Shown: positions 1 to 13,631 of the stretch, in pieces
Layout of the letters: each line of letters starts with the position of its first letter
How positions within the stretch are numbered: the first letter of the stretch is position 1
Assembly (NCBI RefSeq): GCF_047496725.1
Contig: NC_132981.1
Span: 6,352,001-6,416,000, forward strand
Origin: Anoplolepis gracilipes
Taxonomy: Eukaryota > Arthropoda > Insecta > Hymenoptera > Formicidae
Direction of reading: 5' to 3'
DNA: 64,000 bases
The notes under the pieces: generated by a model
Databases searched by the model: none
What the model was told of the DNA's origin: nothing
The model's input: only the letters and a program-made list of their open reading frames with translations
Position numbers and translations under genes: made by a program

Positions 1-830
1 GCGGAGAACCGCGAGTCTCGATTCTTCCGAATTCGGAATTCTGATTCTCCGGCAAAGAACAGGAATAATATTTAAATAATTATCGGTACACATAAATTGT
101 CCGTGACTGAAAAAACTCGTGACGTTCTCTCGATTGCGTATTCATGATAAATATTTTTAATTAAAAAGTGTCATTTAAGAAAAAAAAAAAAAAAGATTCT
201 AAAACAATTCTTCTGTATAATTAATACTTTTCTATTAAATGTTATTAATAATAATTTAAAGTAAGAGAAATAGCAATTCAATATAAAAATATATTAAAAA
301 CTGATTCTACATATTGTGTCAGATAAAAAATCTATTGAAAATCAATTTGTGTGATATATAAACATATCAGATTTATATATTTTTGTTTCCAACAATACAA
401 TGCATATGCAGTACAATGTGTATTATGTATCATAACAATTATTTTCTATAATAAAATGAAACTGGGAATTTATGATAAACAGTAAATTATGCATTTATAT
501 ATGTGACGTTTATGTAAAAATGATGCTCTAAAAGAATTATGTATTGCAAAATTCACTAATTGTCAATTTTCTCTTTTCAAGTGAATCAATTACCTTATTA
601 TCAATATTTTGTAAGTAAACTACGTCAAATAATTTTTAATTCGGTACTTTGAGAATATAAATACGTTTCGTGTATAATATCCTTTATGAACTCTCTTGCG
701 ATGAAATCAGATTTTTTTTTTTCAAACGCAACAATCTTTTCACAAGCACAAAGAGATAGATGTACAAATCACATAAAATCTATTCAGTTAAATTTCAAGC
801 CGCACAACTATGTTAACGACTTTTGTCGTT
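1..830. other. AT-rich non-coding stretch
   Basis: No convincing gene signal on either strand. The stretch is AT-rich, with a poly-A run near 180-194 and a poly-T run near 711-722. It probably belongs to an intron or intergenic spacer. Confidence 0.6.
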
Positions 831-900
831 GCTCACGATGAGATTGAAAAAGTTACTGCGTCCCCTTGGGCACCGAGCGACAGAGTAGTCGAGAGGGATG

Positions 901-1107
901 TTAATCGACGGCTCTGACAGGACGCAATTCGAACATTTGGAAAGTAGATGAGGAAGGAAGCCGAAGAGAGGAGGGTGGCAAAGGGTGAACGCGATGAAAG
1001 AGAGCGCAAATGTCTACGGGGACGAAAGCGAGACGAGGCGGTGCACTGGTTGCGTAAGTGAACGTTGGTGTGTGTGACCATTCAAATGGAGGTCTCTCCT
1101 GTCCCAT
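901..1107 (-). CDS. Unrecognised ORF in a GC-rich island
   Basis: This minus-strand frame is open for 166 codons from 1401, the longest open frame in the window, but its only internal ATG is at 1107. From there it would encode 68 residues, rich in Pro, Ser and Phe. A pyrimidine tract ending in CCCCGTAG lies within it near 1017 and could act as a minus-strand acceptor. Plus-strand frames in the same island are also open for 60-72 codons, so a low density of stop codons may explain all of them. No family is recognised. Confidence 0.15.
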   Translation of the reverse strand: MGQERPPFEWSHTPTFTYATSAPPRLAFVPVDICALFHRVHPLPPSSLRLPSSSTFQMFELRPVRAVD

Positions 1108-1409
1108 CTCTCGTTTTCCCCTTTTCCATCGCTCGCTATTCCCTTTCCGTTTCAAGTGGTCAGCCCTCGGCAATCGTCCGGTGCGGCGAGCGAGCTCGCG
1201 AATCGCAATCTGTCCCTCGTCGAAAATCACCGCGGAAACAAAGTAAAAGCTCCCTGCGGAACCTCGCACCACAGAATTTCTAATCGAAACTACGGGCCAT
1301 AGCCCGCGGACTACGTGCACAGAGAATCGAGCGGATAATCGATAGCCCGATGCCACGCAAATTCGAAAGGCGTAAGGTGCGATAATTGCAGACGCCGACA
1401 CAAATGTCG

Positions 1410-3240
1410 ATAATTATTGAGCCACGCGCGGAAGTTGAAATGCACTTTAACAAACGCACTCAACGTCTCAAGAGTAACTATTTGAGTGATATGATTTTTT
1501 ATTAAACTGATCGAGTTAAAAGAAGCATCATCTTGAAAAAGAAGTACCGTTTCTCGTATTTAACACAATTCTAAATGTTACGATATTCTACGAAGACCGG
1601 GACAAGAAGTAGCCACGACGGGAGTCACTCGAGAAATTACTCCCGCAAGATAACCGCCGTGACTCGAGTGCTCTCAACGAAGGCCATCGTGGTTTGCAGC
1701 CGCAAAACTATTTTCCGATAACGACCGACACTCGCTTGGTGGGGTATATTTGTTCCAGACTCGCACCCTGATTGCGCGGGACGCCCGTTTTCCCCGGATG
1801 CATATTTTATCCTACTGACAGATTTATTGTCCGCATGGTTATCCGGCCGCGCCAGCTTCTTCCTCGATTTTATTATTTTTTATTTTGTGTATCTGTAGGA
1901 ATCATGTCTCTCTCTCTCTCTCTCTTTTCAATTATTATTGCAATAATGTGCAACAGCATACAATACAAGTAACGGATACAAGTAGGTACATTATCGAAAT
2001 ATTCGATGACGAATAGCATTATGCTTCACGAAATGAGGCTTAACTTTGTGGAGAAATGGAATGGCCATCTAAAATTGTGATATAAAAGTATCGAGAAAAT
2101 TAAACATAACAGGGAGTTTGTACGGTGTTTTCAGCGTAAAACAAAAGCTGGCTATTGTACTTATGTAGTCAATATAAATTATGAAGCTACTTCATTCAAG
2201 TACTTAATTAAAGTAGTTAAAATTTAGGCAGCCTATTCATATTTTTATCTGAAAAAATTTATGTATATCTATATCTCTCATATCTACTAAATAGGAATAT
2301 GAGGAAAAACTTTTCATTTTAATTGAAAGTCTGATATAATATCATATTATAAACCCTAAGTTTATTCTTAAATGCCAGAACTCTATAATTTATTGTTACG
2401 AACTGTCCCGAGAATTATGATGCATGGTTGTACAAGAGTTTTATACGTTCCGATGTTTTTCCCAACTTTTCTGCCACTTCAACATAGATATATTATTCTG
2501 TAACAGAAATATCTTCTTCGCACGTTTTCTTTCACTTGAAATCGATGACGTTATATTGACGTAAAAATTATTTGATATATCAATAAATATAAGTAAATTG
2601 CACAAATGAAACATTATTCAGGCCAATTTAATTTTTTTCCGACAGTTACTTATACCATGTGACCTAAATTTCGATACGTTCGCATGTTACCTATCTACAG
2701 GCGGTCGCAGTTTCATAACGTTGGCTATTGTGAAAAGTGCATAAATGTGTGTGTGTATTCACACCGATAAAATCCTAAATTCCAACCAAGCTGTTGAATC
2801 AATTTTTAACAAAATTGCAATAAAATTCAACGAAAAAATAGTTCTTGTTTTAATTACTCTGTGCATAAAGCCATCAATATGTTCGAAAATTATAAAATTA
2901 TTACATATTATACTTGTATAAAATAACTTATAAAACATATTGAACTTGTAAAAAAATTTCGTAATATTTTTGTTGTAAGTAAATTACTTTAAATCATTTT
3001 AGAGAATTCCGCATATTGTAATAAATATGCAATTATTTTTTTCAAGACATCTCAATTAAACAATAAAAAAATAAAATTTATTTTATTCATACACACAAAA
3101 TTGAAATGTTTATTCTTATTTTATTACAAAACGTGCTGCTGATGTGTTATTTTTATAAAATTCCCGACAAAAAATGAGTATAATATGGTTTTATGTAAAT
3201 ATAGGTACATAATTAGATATGAAAAGATCTGATAACATAT
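1410..3240. other. AT-rich non-coding stretch
   Basis: A small GC-richer patch at about 1600-1850 carries an 8-base inverted pair CACTCGAG/CTCGAGTG (1627-1634 and 1663-1670). The rest is AT-rich without a supported gene. An isolated acceptor-like site lies near 2700 with no donor partner. Confidence 0.5.
1907..1924. repeat. (TC)9 microsatellite
   Basis: Uninterrupted TC dinucleotide run directly visible in the sequence. Confidence 0.95.
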
Positions 3241-3253
3241 GTAATTTTATATG

Positions 3254-3424
3254 ATATATAATAATATCCGAAATTTAGCGCGATATGATCTTATGTGACC
3301 ATATCTTTATATAATTACATTTGGCTAGATCTGATTACATATAAAAACAGATCTAGTCGAACATACGAGTATAATTATATAAAGATAAGATCATATCACT
3401 AAATTTCGAATATTATATATGGTC
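3254..3424. repeat. Imperfect inverted repeat, MITE-like
   Basis: The left arm (about 3254-3332) and right arm (about 3349-3424) are reverse complements with small indels. Shared blocks include CGAAATTTAG, GATATGATCTTAT, CTTTATATAATTA and CTAGATC. The spacer is only about 16 bases, so single strands could fold into one long hairpin. GATC/CATAT-type motifs continue to about 3545 (for example CAGATCATAT and AATCATATTACATATGG), so the element may be larger. No ORF lies within it. Short hairpin elements of this form are typical of non-autonomous DNA transposons. Family and target-site duplication are unassigned. Confidence 0.7.
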
Positions 3425-3798
3425 AGATCATATCGTCAAATTTCAGATTTAATTATGGACAAATCATATTACATATGGCCAGACGCCCAATTTTAATTAT
3501 ATATATAATTATATACATATATATATGATTATATATAATTACGTAAGTTTATTTTTTTCTCGGGTTATTTAAAATACGTATATTAATAAGACATTAAAGT
3601 TAATTACGGAGTAATTAAGATTATGAAAGTATAAGTAACTATCGGATAACATAAGAGTTTTTGGAAACACTTTCCTAAAATACAGATATGTAAGAAACAA
3701 CAAAGTATTTTCCAGTTCTGAACATGTGAGTAGTTTCAACTTTTGGCGAACGAAAGCAGGCAAGTAGTAATGCTTGCACGTATGTCTCTTTATTGCAG

Positions 3799-3929
3799 AG
3801 CTCCTTTCCAATCACTCGGACAGCACCACATACGATTCTTACGTGCAGCGATCTACCAACATGCCTTGCGCACGTGCAAACAACCTCATGGTGTCTCGGT
3901 TCATCGAACGTGGACAGGATACGCGATAA
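3799..3929 (+). CDS. Possible terminal exon after a strong acceptor
   Basis: A pyrimidine-rich tract ends in TTTATTGCAG at 3798, a strong acceptor. Downstream is a GC-richer patch in which all three frames are open for over 40 codons. The most protein-like frame ends at TAA 3927-3929 and has mixed Ser/Thr/Arg composition. No donor lies inside and no upstream first exon was found. It may be a last exon, a non-coding exon or chance. Confidence 0.2.
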
Positions 3930-3956
3930 AATCACGTAAAATCACATAAAATCACA
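3927..3956. repeat. 10-bp tandem repeat, three copies
   Basis: Three consecutive copies of TAAAATCAC(G/A). Confidence 0.9.
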
Positions 3957-3959
3957 AAA

Positions 3960-5000
3960 CTATGTCCAATAACAGACATAGATATTTTCTACAGAAGAAT
4001 CCGCGTATAATCCAAATATGCGATGGAAAAATGTATAAAAATAAAAATTTGGAAACAATTACTCGTCGTAGATAAATATATAAGAATCTGTCCATAAAAG
4101 GGAAATCTGTTCTTTTTTTACATTTTTATCTAAGACAGGAAAAAAATTGTATGCGAGCAAAGTTGTAATTAAGTTCGAAATAAATCGATAATCTGAAATG
4201 CAACAAACATCTCGAGTAAATTACTTTTGAATGACAAAAAAACGCAATTCAAGAACGAAACCTCTCCAGGAATATCGCGTTCGCGTAGTGTTTAAAATAG
4301 TTTCCAAATTCCACAAGATATTTCGAGCAGAGTGCTTGGCACATCGTAAATTAGATTCCGCTCGTTCACGCACGCAAGTATTGATTATAGAGGCAACCCC
4401 CGCACGCTCAAGCTCACTTCGGTTTGCCCAAACACACCCTTCGCGTTACTATGTTCCGGCCACTCCCGATCACAGAAGTCTTCCATTCCCACAAAGCATT
4501 GATTTGCTCTATATGTTGTGGTTGCGTATCGTGTGAAGTTATTGATCCATTTTCTTTAACATTCATTTCTCCAGATAACAGTTATATTTTCTACATTCAT
4601 AGCTTAGCTAAAACAGCTTCACCATATTGTGTAAAAACTGCTAAAGAATAAACATGCAAATCATATGCGAGACGATGATAAATGTTGCGCCCAAATTTCA
4701 ATATACATTGCCAGGCTCAATATTTCATTGTACTCTTGCTCTTTGAAGGATTATCAGTCAGAGCTTGGGATATTGATATCGGTTTTATCGCGAATCTTTC
4801 GTTTCTTTTGTCTGATAAAAATACTGTTGACGGTAATATTCCAGCGTATCTTTAAGACATATTTATATGCATCGCGTCTATAAAACTGAACCTCTAATTA
4901 ATCTTAATGGAATATAATAAAGATAATACATCGCGCGATAAGACACGCACGAGTTCACATTTTTGCCCGTATCGATATCACCAAGCATATTTATAGTATA
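3960..5000. other. No supported gene
   Basis: Mixed-composition sequence. Open frames at 4231-4536 and 4424-4651 overlap each other, lack splice support and are not protein-like. Nothing further seen. Confidence 0.5.
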
Positions 5001-5222
5001 GGTCAATACGTTGAAACACGATTACACAAAATTAATTCTTTTTTGTTTTTACGGTCGCGGGGATACAATCGTGAGGAAGAAAAGTCGCAAGGGAATTGGA
5101 AAAATCGAGAGAGATGCAATGCGCGTGATTGGCGAGAAAGTGAGTTACGTACATTTGCAGAAAGACGTGTTTTATCGCTATGTTGGACCGAGAAATTGGG
5201 ATAAGGTATAAATTCACATTCG

Positions 5223-5534
5223 ATGGCGGCATTATTTGACGTTGGCGTAATATGTGGGAATATGGCGGCGAGCCGCAAGTACGGAATGACATCGAGGAGG
5301 AAGAAAAAGTTCGGAACGAGAGCGCGAAGGGCGGGTTTTTCTCAGTTCGTATTACGACGCTCGACTACGGAGGAAACGGTGGATAAATCGAATCTCGACC
5401 CTCTCCTCTTCCCGTCCTTTATTCGGTCTTTGCAGCAACGTAGCAACGAGAGAAGAGAAACGGCAAAACCGGCTTTAATTACTTTTTGCAAAACAAAGAA
5501 AAAAAAAATACATCGGGGGTGCACTGTAGGCTGA
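5223..5534 (+). CDS. Hypothetical 103-residue basic protein
   Basis: The start codon lies in ATGGCGGC, and a second in-frame ATGGCGGC occurs at 5262; both match the YY1/Pho core (GCCAT on the other strand). The frame is open for 103 codons and encodes a basic product with a Lys/Arg-rich stretch at about residues 24-35 (RRKKKFGTRARR) and another Lys run near the end. Another frame (5011-5211), without a usable early ATG, runs immediately upstream and ends at 5211. An acceptor-like GTTTTTCTCAG lies inside near 5344. No family is recognised. The island may instead be a promoter with two Pho-type sites. Confidence 0.3.
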   Translation: MAALFDVGVICGNMAASRKYGMTSRRKKKFGTRARRAGFSQFVLRRSTTEETVDKSNLDPLLFPSFIRSLQQRSNERRETAKPALITFCKTKKKKIHRGCTVG

Positions 5535-5724
5535 GAAGATTGAATTTTAACACGGCAAGAAAGTCCGCAAACCTCGGACGTGAATTTCAGGCCGTGATAG
5601 AATACTCCGTCGCTAAAGAGACCCAAACCGCAAATGTGGTTTCGTATGAAAATTTAAAAAAGAAAATTACCCTTCCTCCTTTATATATAAAATATTTACA
5701 ACGTAGCCGTATATAATCAGAGAG

Positions 5725-5729
<5 letters not shown>

Positions 5730-5758
<29 letters not shown>
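5730..5758. repeat. Poly-A run (29 nt)
   Basis: Uninterrupted run of 29 A. No retrotransposon body or target-site duplication was recognised beside it. Confidence 0.95.
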
Positions 5759-5759
5759 C

Positions 5760-8390
5760 ACTATATAAATTATCAAGCACATATGCGTACTTCAATGCAT
5801 GAATTCTCGTTATAAATATGCTGGGCGATGATAAATCGATTGAGCGTAACTGAGTGATTTGTTCGCTGCATCAGTATCGGGCGAATTCATACAGTCGAGT
5901 GTACAACAGAGTGTTTGAAACGTAATCGTTATTGAAAATATACCCGACACACAATGAAGCAAAATATCGCATGTCTGTTTGAAGAAATTAAAATTTTTAA
6001 TTTACTTGGAGAGAAAGATAAAAAAAAAAGATAAATAAACCAGCGATATTTTTGTTTGTCTCTTTCCTATTTCTATTTTTGACAGAAAGATAATAATTTA
6101 GTTCAGTCACGTATAGTTCGCGTAATTCTATTCTGTGACATAACGTCCTCCGACAGATATAAACAAATCGCATAACCGATGAACAGGATGAGGGAAGAGA
6201 AAAAGGAATGACTTTTTATATATTCTCCTCTCGCGCACCTGCTCGGTTCATCGATGCAAGTGCAGTGAAAGGTTCGTCCGCATCATCCCCAGCAGACAAA
6301 TGTAACGCATGAATGACACCGCCGAGAACTAGTGGCTCGTAAAGTATCTACGTCATACGACGTATACGTGACGTGCGAGGTAAACGTTTCTAGGTCCCTT
6401 GAGGTCCGCCCAGATCGAAACTCGGGAGTGGCGCAGCTACTCCGCACCATCGAGGGACTGTTTATCAATCAAGTTACGCAAATACCGTACACATACCGTA
6501 CCGTATTGCGGAACGCTGTTACATTTGGCACATCTGTATGTGCTCGCATCGCATCAGCTCCTCCATGGAGCGTAAAATACACTGCAGAAATCTTGAGCAT
6601 CATTTCGTGGCGAACAGAATGTCAAATCGATTAGATAAATTATTAAGAAACTGTAATTTTTGTGTAATATTTACGAGCACTAGAAATTTATGTTTCACGT
6701 TACAGTAAATCTTTAAAATAATAAAATTAATAAATATATGTAAAACATATGTAATACTGGGGGTTTATACATTCAAGACATATAATTCAAGAAAGTATAT
6801 ATAATCGAGATTTCTATTTCCATAAATCGTATCGGTAAATTCACATATAGGTTGATCAAATGTTCTTAGCTACATAAAATTTGCGTTACTCACGGTTAGA
6901 ACGCATATTGAATAAAAGATAGACCACTTTACTACACTTGCATGTTTCGAGAGTACAGAGTTGCTTGATACATCACGATATATTCTTACCGCAGTAGAAT
7001 ATTTTCAGATATGTCAAAGAAATATCTATACCCATCCACTAATTTTAGAACAGATACAATATCAGTATATTTGTCTACAATGTAAAGTATTAATATTATA
7101 CTACTTAATTCTGATATTGTTAAATTCTGTTTCAGAAATTATATCGATAATAATACGAAACATGAAAACCTATCATATAAGCGTGAAATTATAACAACTA
7201 TGATCTATCCTGATATATGTACGAATTATTGTAAAAATATTCAATTATAAGTTATTGATTGTCTCGACGATATTTATAGTAACTTGACGTCATTCTAATT
7301 TTCTCCATCAAAGTGTCTTTCGATAATACACAAATATTACGTTTCAAAGGAAGCCATTATTAAGTGAGTTAAAATTACACAAGACCACGCTGTCACGTTA
7401 TATTAAGGTATTCTCCAATTCTATGTCGCCTTTTCCCTTTCCCTTCTTCTTCTTCTTATTTTCTACGTCAAATCTCTTCTCCTTTTGCTTTTCCTAGAAC
7501 TCTGCAATATTCATGATAAATGAGCACATGCAAACGGTACATTTGGATGAAATGCGCCAAATGTGATTTGGAAACAGCAACCATTTCACTTTACGAAGGC
7601 GCATAAATATATATGCAGGTTTACAGGCACAGACGAAGATGCAAATCCACGTAATCACTAGTAGTAGCACGATAGGTCCGCGATAATCAAAAGGAAAAAC
7701 CATTTCTATGAAAATAAAGTCGGACGAGATAGAATAAAAACGAGATAAGCACGATATATTTGCCGTGGTAAATCTTTTTCCAAATTGATTATTATTTCTT
7801 TAATTACTACGTCATCACATAAATCTCGCCGCTTATCTTCGCAACTTAAGGATCCTTAACCACATTGTTAATAAAAGCTTCCTTAATGACGACATATATA
7901 TAAATTTCTATCATGTGATGCAAATAAGTTACATAAATATGTAAATATATTCTGACCCATGAAACATATTTGCACAACGCGCAACGAACAGTTTTGACCG
8001 CGAAATATATACGCCTGACCTAACCAAACCGGTGAAAACTTCGCCAACAAAAGTGTTAAAATTATTCGTCTTCGAAACAATAAAATTACAGTGTCAACGA
8101 ATACACGGTGCGGAGAAACTCTAGATAAACGCCCTGATGCACGTCCGCGACCAGCAGTGATGTATGATTCTGGCAATGTTGCCGCAAAGGATGCCAAGTT
8201 AAAGGTTCCTCGTGGTTGGCGAGCTTTACGACTTTCTGGAACGTTTCACTGAAATCGTTCCTTTCTAAGGGATTCCTGAATTGCTTGGTCGTCTTGTATT
8301 TGCCAAATAAATTCGCCTGATGCGGGCAACAAACTTCTCCGTCTTCCTCACATTATCGCTAATTAACTTGACATTCGCGTCACGAGCTCT
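5760..8390. other. Mostly AT-rich; one GC-rich patch
   Basis: The patch at 6240-6640 has an open frame of 100 codons (6332-6634) without an ATG. It could hold an internal exon, but no convincing splice pair was seen. Elsewhere the stretch is AT-rich with short (TTC)n runs near 7443-7457. Confidence 0.45.
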
Positions 8391-8402
8391 CCCCCCCCCC
8401 CC
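8391..8402. repeat. Poly-C run (12 nt)
   Basis: Twelve consecutive C, unusual in this AT-rich background. Confidence 0.9.
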
Positions 8403-8899
8403 TCTTCCGTAACCTTTTAACTAACAAAAGACACGTGCTCGAAATTCAACTGTTGTGAAATACTAGGAGGTCACCAAAACGCGAAAAAAAGATCGAAAAG
8501 TCAAAAGCCATGGCTCTAAATGAAAGTTTTGGACAAATCAAGAAAGAAGATCAGAAGGAAAAAAGGAATGGATGCTTGCGAATCTTTCGCAAGGCTTATC
8601 GGTTTTAAACACTTTCGAAGAACGACTCGCCCTTCGCCGATACAAGATTAGATACGCCTTAAACTTCGAAACCACAAATCCTTCTCACTTACTACCAAAG
8701 GAACTTGCATCCTTGAAATCGGGAATAAGATTTTTAATCGCAAAATTCGATTTTCTTTTCTTCAGAAAAGTTCTTTTCCTTTCAAACTTTTTACTTTTTT
8801 TTTCACTAAGAGCCAAAGTTCAATTGAAGGGCTTAGGTTCTTGTAGTTGTTACTCGAATTTCATCTTAAAAGCGTATCAGGTGAAATAAAAAGTTTCAT

Positions 8900-11800
8900 T
8901 TCTTGAAACTGTATATAATTGATTATATACATTGAGTTTATAACTCTTCACCTCCACTCGTAAATATTCTGATAATTTGCAACCTAATGAACTAAAAATT
9001 AAAACATAGTTTCAGTTAATTTCAATTAAATAATTATCATTGAATTGAACCATCCGCATTGTAAGATATTTGAAATTCTATTTCGAATATCTCATATAAT
9101 TCGCTCTTTGAGACGAGATTAATATAAGATAAAGCATTAAAAAAGTTATTGATTTTATACGAGAATTCTGAGGAATAGTAGAATTAAATAATGCGACATT
9201 ATTTTATAATAATAAAACATATCAAAATCGTCATTTATTTGTAAATCATGTTTTAATTCATACTTTATAAATTGTATGCATATAAAAACAACAAATTTCT
9301 ATACAACTTAATAAATGTCTTTAATATATGGACATTGTAATAAGTTATATTTAAAAGTTATATCCTTCAAATATTAAGAAAGAAATTTGTAAATCGAGAC
9401 GCTTTTACGATTAATCCTGCATGCTACCTGACACAAGACACAAATAGCCATTCGAATTCCATGAATAAAATTACATAAAAATGCATGAAAAACTAATTCA
9501 TCAAACTGTGCATAGCTTGTCTTACTTAGGAATACGACTGTAAAATCACTCACGTAAACAGATATATGCATCTTGTTATATTTTATTTAAAATTCTAAAA
9601 AATAACTACCTAGATAAATGCGCGCTAAAATGCTGGCTTGCACATCAGTAATTTTCATCTAGCGAAGGAAGAACTTGAATGCTTTGTACGTGACCAGGTA
9701 CGGTTTTCAGCTTCGGTCTTTTTCGGCCTTTCGTCATTTTACCGTTGCAGAAAAACAAAAAGTAACAAAAGAAAAATCAACTGGGTCGCGTCGTGAAATG
9801 AATATTATTGAATTCAACAAAACAGAAAACTAAATTTTACGTATGTTAGCACATTCACATGTTACGTAAATTATATAAAATAATAAATTATACCGAAATC
9901 AATGGGTTTGAAAGATGTATAACTTAATTTAGTAAAAAATCATAATAGGAATATCACCATATTTCCATCTTTTCTATCAAATAACATCAATGTCCATTAT
10001 GCATGCCACGTTTTTGATAAAACGAAACAAAAGTCCAGAAAAATGTTTCCAGTGATGCTCGCATGTGCATAGATAGCGACAATATCATTTCCGTTCGTGC
10101 AAATTTAATATGCGCGCAAATTTAACACTCGCGCGCAGATAAAATAAAAACATATTTGAATGCCATGACGGAATATCGGAATAATAAACCGAGCGTCCAA
10201 AAGTCGAAAAGTGCTTTCTCTCCATTTCGCTGAAATATACAATTTATATTCTTATAAAATAAAAAAAACATGTTCAATTAATAAATATTTATTGATGAAA
10301 ATATTTATAATAATGGACTCATGTTTCCACAGGCGCGACCAAAATGCATGATTAAATATGATATATGATGAATTGAAAAAAATGAAGAGAAATTAGGCAA
10401 ATAGAAGGTAAATCTTTTATCACACGATCGCGTTTTAATCTCAGGAAATATGCTATTTTTTATTTTTGATAAGATCTCTTCTATTGTAGCTACTTTGTTT
10501 TTCCCCCACGAAAAATTTTTATATTATTCAATCCCGTCTAGGAAATAGATTTTAAGTCGTATGTGTATGATTCAAGAGATAGGATATTATTTATAATACA
10601 AAAACTAAAAAATATAATATTATAACAATTCACGTACAAAAACAAAGAAAATAGAAACAATGTTGCATGTATGAAAGAAAAATATGCAATGTACAGTGGG
10701 CATAAAGTATTTTATATTCTATTTAAAAAAAATATCAAAAATTTTCTTAAATAAAGTAAAAATTTATCTTACTTCAAACTAGCCTTTTAACTCTATAAAA
10801 ATTAGTCACAAATATTTATTTCGAATTAGTATAAATACAAAGTTTTATATAAATATATAGACGATTTCGATTCTAATAGCAAGTGTAGGCCAAAGATTGT
10901 CAATTGCAATATTAATGAATACTTAGGTTACTTATAAAATATTGTTGCAAGTATCAAAGTACAAAGTTACGGTGCGATTGCATAGTCAAAGTATATGTGT
11001 ATGTGAGAATGTCTGTATATGTGGGAATGCAAGGAGAGAAAGCTTGGTAGTTGACACAAGACTTTGTTGCAAATATCTTGTCCCCTCTCGTGACGCATGG
11101 TAGCGGAAACAAACAGATTTCGCACGACTGACACATCTTACAAGAGTTGAAGACGACAAGAGGGAAAGACAGAAATTGAAAACGTAAACCAAGGCGTTCT
11201 GCACGCTTTGGTGCAGGGATTTGTCGAAAAATGGAAAAAGTCCAAAAACTCGAATTTCTTTTCTCGATTCGCGAAAAAATTTCAACCAAGTGACAGAAGA
11301 AAATGAATCTTACTGGTATAAATAAAAGACTTATCTAATAATTTCTTCCATTATATTATAAATAACTACAAAATCGCAAAAGTAACGGAAATAACACCTG
11401 CCCGCCTATTGTTCCAAAATAAAAATCGGGCCGCGAATATGCAAAATTAATGATACTTACGCAAATTTCTTCAAATCACGTAAACCTTTTAGCATGTTAA
11501 ATCTATTTATTTTGTATAATTTTTTCATTATTCATACAACTTATGGATATTAACTTATTGAGATTTTCTTTTATACTAAATAATGTGTGTTACATATATA
11601 TGAGTATAAATTTCTCAATGTTTATTTCAATTAAAATTTCTTTGATTTTTAAAAGAAAATTGAATTGCATCAAAGAATTTGGAAAAAAAATTAACACATA
11701 GATATAAGTAGTAATAGATACGATATGAATGTCTTTCTTTAGAAATATCTAAATAAAATCGTATTTTATTTCTTTTTTTCATTATTAGCCGTTAAGCTAA

Positions 11801-13540
11801 TTTCAGATTTTGATACTTGTTCATAAAAGGATAGCTTCAAGTATGAGTAGCGATCATGTTAAATTAGTAAATGGCAAGATGCCAGACACAAAATCTTGAA
11901 AGTTTCAAAACAGATAGAGGATTTTTTTGTAAGTTTCACTAATGTATAAGGATTTAAAAGGCAAAAAGTATGAAGAGGAAAGAGAAACAAAGACATGAAA
12001 AGTGGAAGAGTACAAATCGCAGTTTTAACAACATTCAAGCGTTTATTGCTTCTAGTGAATTATATATCTTCCTCTCTATATAACTCACAGGCCATCTTAT
12101 TGTTAGTATCTCTCACAGCTATCTCGAGTACTCGTAAAATAAATCCCTCGATTCCATTTGAGTTATATTACCACGTATAGTAAACATTATTTGCAATCCA
12201 TCTTATACTTCACATAGCAAGCGTTATATCGGTGATACTTTCTATTTCTTGATTAACTTTTTATTGATAGGAATGTAATACATCGCGTTTACACCACGCG
12301 AACCCAATTTAAATTACTACGCGGTAACGCGTAAGTACTAAATATATGTATGCATCTTAATTCCACTTTAGATATGTGTATCCGTATAATTTACACACAA
12401 AACATGTATATTTATATATACAGTATTCAAAGCAAATTCTACCAACTTTCTTGAAAGGCTAGAACATATTGAAAGGCGTAATTTACGACATGTATATTCT
12501 TATCACAACTTATTTTATCATCTGTAGAAAATTAGAGTTAGGTTCCACCATGTGCGTAGTATCAGAGGTGGATAATCACAGCGATGCGACCAGTGGCCAT
12601 AATGTCAAACGTCCTTTCACCCCGTTACACCCTTTCGCCATCCGTCACGGTAAAAATACATAATAATAACAATTATGATGTTGTACACACCGTGACTCGA
12701 AAATCTAATTTTATTTACAAAGTCACACGTGAACATAAAAGAAACGTTGCCTCAGACGGCAAATCATCGTGAGTGGGCGCCACAGTTTCTTTGGAAAGTA
12801 ATCTCTCAAACGAGTAAACGATTCACCAGAGCGGCAAACGTGCCTTCCATCGTTTTAATAAAAGCACCGATGCGCGCCGCCGGTGCAAGGAAGCTGTCTC
12901 TCGCACGTTAAGCTGCTTGTAATATATGACTCAGCTTCGCGACGTTAAGAGCCCACTTTAAGGTCATATCGTGAAGATGATATTTTGCAATCGACGAGCG
13001 CGTTTTAGTGTTGTAAGAAAAGCGACTGTTTACTTTGAGATGATAATAATATAATTATAATTAGTCAGAAACAATAGTAATTACATATTGACAATAATAA
13101 TAATTGTAGTTGTAATTAATAAATATTTGTCGTAATTATAATTATAAATATTCATATTTTGCTTTATTACAAAAATGAAGTAATCAATAATAACTTGATA
13201 ATTATATGATACATTTCCTCAGCATAAAAATTCATACGAAACATTCATTAAGGAACTCGAATTCCATTGGAAAGAATTTATATTATAAATAAATAAATTA
13301 TATTAAATCAATCAAAAGCAATATTAATAAATATCTATCTTAATTTTCTCGTATTAAATTTTGAACTAAAACATGTTATCAATTTCACACAGCAATCAGA
13401 CATTAAATCAATTAATTTGATAAAATAAAACTATGACATAAATCATAAACTAATAAATATAAAACATAAATTTAAAATTATATGAAATTAATGATAAAAT
13501 ATATATTATTTTTAATCATATATATTAAAATGCGTCTCGA
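8900..13540. other. AT-rich stretch, no supported gene
   Basis: Two overlapping minus-strand frames at 10954-11289 are open but unsupported by splice signals. A GC-richer patch at 12540-12960 has, on the minus strand near 12846, a short ATGGAAGGC start followed eight codons later by CTG|GTGAAT, a possible first exon with no acceptor partner identified. The rest is AT-rich spacer. Confidence 0.45.
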
Positions 13541-13545
13541 AAGAA

Positions 13546-13589
13546 ACTTTGTCTGTGTATGTGAATAACTTTGTCTGTGTATGTGAATA
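13546..13589. repeat. Perfect 22-bp tandem duplication
   Basis: Two identical adjacent 22-base copies (13546-13567 and 13568-13589) of a unit containing TTTGTCTGTGTATGTG. Identity of the copies implies a recent slip or duplication. Confidence 0.95.
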
Positions 13590-13631
13590 AATTTCTTTTA
13601 AATTTAAAGTACAAGTAACGTCTTAACGTAC

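Noticed and set aside
5730..5758. Poly-A run as a retrogene or LINE tail
   Set aside because: No upstream reverse-transcriptase remnant and no flanking duplication was recognised; simple slippage is enough.
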